Both the position numbers and the translations under genes were made by a program. This document shows, in pieces, positions 20,687 to 23,488 of a stretch of DNA of 23,488 nucleotides. Numbering within the stretch: the first letter of the stretch is position 1; each line of letters opens with the position of its first letter. Source of the DNA: Anaerolineales bacterium (GTDB taxonomy: Bacteria > Chloroflexota > Anaerolineae > Anaerolineales > Villigracilaceae); the NCBI GenBank assembly GCA_016928525.1, contig JAFGKO010000341.1, forward strand, positions 1-23,488, read 5' to 3'. Below the pieces are notes generated by a model. The model ran no database searches, was not told where the DNA came from, and saw only the letters and a list, made by a program, of their open reading frames with translations.

Positions 20687-23488
20687 ATGAAAGATAACCA
20701 CCCCTGGATTTATGACCTGCTTCTGATCGTCGTGCTGGCTGCGGCGGCCTTTTTACGTCTCCGCGGTGTGGACTGGGGTGAGCTACAACACCAGCACCCG
20801 GACGAGTTGTTCCTGACCGGCGTGGTCGCTAACCTGCGCGCGCATGAGTGCATTGACTTTGATGTCCCGATTGACGTCTGTCCGCCGGACCGCCAACGCT
20901 GGATGGGCATCGGCGATTATTTCAACACTGCAACTTCGACTCTCAACCCGCACAACCGCGGTTTCGGCTTCTTCGTTTATGGCACGCTGCCGTTGTTTAT
21001 CGTGCGTTACACAGCGGAGATTTTAGGGCAGACGGATTACAGCGCGTTGAAGTTGCTGGGCCGCCAGTTCTCGGCGCTGGCCGACCTGGGTACGATTTTC
21101 CTGCTCTATCTGATTGTGGCGCGGCTGTACAACCGGCGTACGGCCTTGCTGGCGGCGGCGTTCTCAGCCTTTGCCGTGATGCAGATCCAGCAGTCGCATT
21201 TCTTTACCACGGATTTGTTCATCAACCTGTTCGCTTTTTTGGCGATCTATTTTGCGGTGTTAATCTTAGAGAATAGAGAACAGAGAATAGAGAATAGTGG
21301 TTCAGATCGCACACAACTTACTACTTTCAAATCTCTAATCACTAGTCCTCTTTTTCTGCTCAGCCTGGCCTTTGGCTTTGCTTACGGAATGGCAATGGCT
21401 TCGAAAGTCAACATCTTCCCACTGGCTTTGCTCTTGCCTGGCGCATATGCCATTCGCCTTATCCAGAACAAAGAAGAGCGCAAGCGATTTCTGACTACTG
21501 ATCACTGGAAACTGATCACTGTTTACTTATTAGCCGGTGGTCTGGCTGCGTTCATCGCTTTTCGCATTTTCCAACCTTACGCCTTTGACGGCCTCCTGCC
21601 CAGCGAACAATGGCTGGCAAATATTGCTGAACAACGCGTCCAGGCGCGCGGTGACGCCGATCTGCCCTGGAATCTGCAATGGGCGCGGCGCACAAACCTG
21701 TATTCTTTTGAGAACCTGACCATCTGGGGGCTGGGCTTGTCGCTCGGCATCCTGGCCTGGGCAGGTTTCCTGTACATGGGCTGGCGCATTTTGAAGGGCG
21801 AATGGACGTATGCCCTGCTGTGGAGCTGGACGGCTTTCTATTTCATCTGGCAATCGCTGCAGTTCAACCCGACCATGCGCTACCAGTTGCCGATCTATCC
21901 CTTGTTGGCGATGATGGCAGCTTGGTGCGTTTTCTCGTTATTCCGTAATCCCGTTCCCAGCGTTACAACGGCCAAACGGGCAAACTGGAGAACGATTCTC
22001 GCAAGTATCGTCAGCATTGTAGTGCTCACCGCCACCGCCGCTTGGGCCTACGCCTTCCACACTATCTACCTGCGGGATGAACCGCGTATGGCCGCTTCGC
22101 GCTGGATTTACCAGAACGTGCCAGGACCGATCAATTTGCGCTATGCAGCCCGAACGGAAGTACAACAACCGCTGCCTGTCCCGGCTGGCACGACCATTCA
22201 GACCGCATTGCCTTACGTAACTCCATTTTCTGTTGCACACCACGTTGGTGATGATCGAGTCCAATTTTACGGCCCACTGACAGAAGTATTTTTGCCTTAT
22301 GTGGCTGTGCCTATCAAGTCGGATGAGCAAACGCTCACTTTGACCATTGCTTCGTCACCGGAGATGACCGCTGACCAGGTGATCGCCACCGCATCGGTGA
22401 CGAAGGATTTCTCGCCAATGGAAGATTTGCGAGGGGAGTCTGCCACGTTTGTTTTCAATGAACCAGTGGCGCTGGACACAACGCAAACCTATTACCTGAA
22501 ACTCGAAACCGACGGCTCCCCATTGATCTTATCTGGTTCAGCCGTTGCCAACGAAACCGACTATGACTACGGCCTGCCCTTCCGTATCAATGGCTATGAC
22601 GGTTTCGGCGGCATCTATCGCGGCGACTTGAATTTCCAGGTCTACTGGGACGACAACGCGGACAAACTGGCCCGCTTCACCGAAACGCTCAATCTGGCTG
22701 ATTACATCTTCATCCCGACCAACCACCAGTACGCGCAGATCACCCGCCTGCCGGAGCGCTATCCGTTGACTACGGTCTATTACCGTGAGTTGCTGGGCTG
22801 CCCACCGGAGCGAAATATTATCGAGTGCTACCGTGTGGCCCAACCTGGCATGTTTGCAGGGAATCTTGGATTTGACCTGGCAGCTGTCTTTGAGTCTTAT
22901 CCGCAGATTGGGCCAATTGTCATCAATGACCAGGCTGCCGAAGAAGCCTTTACGTTCTACGACCATCCCAAGGTCTTTATTTTCAAGAAACGCGCAGACT
23001 ACAACCCTGAGCAGGTTGCCTCCATCCTCGGTGCGGTGAACTTGACGAACGTCGTCCATTTGACGCCCAGGGATGCTGCCACATACAAAAGCCTCATGTT
23101 GTCCCCTGAGCAATTGGGCCGACAACGCGCAGGCGGGACGTGGTCGGACTTATTCGATTACGACTGGCTGCAAAACAGGTATCCGCTGATCGGGTTGGTA
23201 ATTTGGTATTTGTTCGTGTTCATCTTGGGCGTATTGACCTATCCCATCATCCGGCTGGTACTGCCGGGTCTGGGCGACAAAGGCTACCCGCTGGCGCGCA
23301 CGTTGGGGCTGGTTATCCTGGCGTATGTTCCCTGGTTGCTAGGGTCGTTGGGGGTTCCGTACACGCGGGTCACGATCGGGCTGGTGTTGGTCGCTATAGC
23401 GGTGGCAGGCCTCAGTCTGGGCTGGATGCGCAGGGATGAACTGGCCGAAGAGTGGAGGTCCAAGCGTCATTACTTCCTGATGGTAGAA
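20687..23488 (+). CDS. Large GT-C glycosyltransferase with C-terminal DUF2298-like domain (3' end outside window)
   Basis: The frame runs open from ATG 20687 to the last base (934 codons, no stop), so the gene is cut by the window. The N-terminal part is a GT39-like GT-C enzyme: a first helix (about 10-25), then the loop motif H37-P-D-E40, then many helices to about 470. A large extracytoplasmic region (about 480-830) follows, with beta-rich stretches. From about 835 new helices begin (LIGLVIWYLFVFILGVLTYP, then GDKGYPLARTLGLV), which resembles the start of the Chlor_Arch_YYY/DUF2298 membrane domain. Two loops contain repeat-derived sequence (about 194-215 and 270-281). No Shine-Dalgarno is seen. 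The likely role is transfer of lipid-linked sugars outside the membrane. Confidence 0.8.
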   Translation, partial: MKDNHPWIYDLLLIVVLAAAAFLRLRGVDWGELQHQHPDELFLTGVVANLRAHECIDFDVPIDVCPPDRQRWMGIGDYFNTATSTLNPHNRGFGFFVYGTLPLFIVRYTAEILGQTDYSALKLLGRQFSALADLGTIFLLYLIVARLYNRRTALLAAAFSAFAVMQIQQSHFFTTDLFINLFAFLAIYFAVLILENREQRIENSGSDRTQLTTFKSLITSPLFLLSLAFGFAYGMAMASKVNIFPLALLLPGAYAIRLIQNKEERKRFLTTDHWKLITVYLLAGGLAAFIAFRIFQPYAFDGLLPSEQWLANIAEQRVQARGDADLPWNLQWARRTNLYSFENLTIWGLGLSLGILAWAGFLYMGWRILKGEWTYALLWSWTAFYFIWQSLQFNPTMRYQLPIYPLLAMMAAWCVFSLFRNPVPSVTTAKRANWRTILASIVSIVVLTATAAWAYAFHTIYLRDEPRMAASRWIYQNVPGPINLRYAARTEVQQPLPVPAGTTIQTALPYVTPFSVAHHVGDDRVQFYGPLTEVFLPYVAVPIKSDEQTLTLTIASSPEMTADQVIATASVTKDFSPMEDLRGESATFVFNEPVALDTTQTYYLKLETDGSPLILSGSAVANETDYDYGLPFRINGYDGFGGIYRGDLNFQVYWDDNADKLARFTETLNLADYIFIPTNHQYAQITRLPERYPLTTVYYRELLGCPPERNIIECYRVAQPGMFAGNLGFDLAAVFESYPQIGPIVINDQAAEEAFTFYDHPKVFIFKKRADYNPEQVASILGAVNLTNVVHLTPRDAATYKSLMLSPEQLGRQRAGGTWSDLFDYDWLQNRYPLIGLVIWYLFVFILGVLTYPIIRLVLPGLGDKGYPLARTLGLVILAYVPWLLGSLGVPYTRVTIGLVLVAIAVAGLSLGWMRRDELAEEWRSKRHYFLMVE
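21267..21345 (+). repeat. Low-complexity GAGAATAGAGAA tract inside coding sequence
   Basis: Near-direct repeats of AGAGAATAGAGAA run from about 21267 to 21297, and AATCACTAGT-like sequence follows to about 21345. They are in frame with the GT-C gene and encode a polar loop, ENREQRIENSGSDRTQ and onward, between hydrophobic helices. Confidence 0.55.
21494..21522 (+). repeat. ACTGATCACTG direct repeats inside coding sequence
   Basis: ACTGATCACTG occurs twice (at about 21497 and 21511), separated by GAA. This resembles the CAGTGATCAGT-type intergenic repeat also seen before the gene at 17394. It encodes the loop TTDHWKLIT of the membrane protein. Confidence 0.5.

Noticed and set aside
19572..20690. 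Mobile element carrying the AT-rich orphan
   Set aside because: No transposase, integrase, terminal inverted repeats or target-site duplication could be seen at either edge.

Overview
The window looks like a chromosomal segment of a member of the Chloroflexota, probably Anaerolineae-like. This is inferred from gene content, not from a marker gene. The supporting signs are moderately GC-rich coding DNA, membrane or lipid-anchored lectin-fold proteins with Pro/Thr linkers, a very large GT-C membrane protein whose C-terminus resembles the Chlor_Arch_YYY (DUF2298) domain, and many short palindromic repeats between genes.

Layout. 1-512 is mostly non-coding: a possible 27-aa peptide gene, a terminator-like hairpin and a dispersed palindromic repeat. 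513-3294 (+) holds an iron-sulfur protein and two surface proteins with concanavalin-like domains. 3310-7414 (-) is a Bat-type cluster (MoxR ATPase, DUF58 protein, two paralogous VWA membrane proteins), preceded by an anchored HtrA-like protease without a PDZ domain (7472-8308, -). An orphan STAS protein (8588-8974, +) is divergent from it. An M3 oligoendopeptidase and a YchF-type GTPase follow on the minus strand.

12027-12461 is the most interesting segment. A tRNA-Leu(CAA) gene with a good promoter is followed within about 30 nt by what I read as a yybP-ykoY (Mn2+) riboswitch with an overlapping intrinsic terminator. The first gene after the switch is not a known Mn2+ exporter but a 35-codon ORF for a single-span membrane peptide, followed by glgC (ADP-glucose pyrophosphorylase).

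13888-23488 is largely glycan-related: a GT4 glycosyltransferase, two SAM methyltransferases and two large GT-C membrane glycosyltransferases, the second running off the window. A VapBC-like toxin-antitoxin pair (minus strand, repeated-motif operator region) and an AT-rich orphan with two split zinc-binding Cys pairs interrupt this block and look like acquired accessory genes.

How the genes fit together: the Bat-type cluster plus HtrA suggests envelope quality control or complex assembly. The GT and methyltransferase genes suggest cell-surface polysaccharide or glycolipid synthesis, and glgC supplies ADP-glucose for glycogen. The remaining genes are housekeeping or regulatory. All calls come from reading the sequence; no database search was possible.
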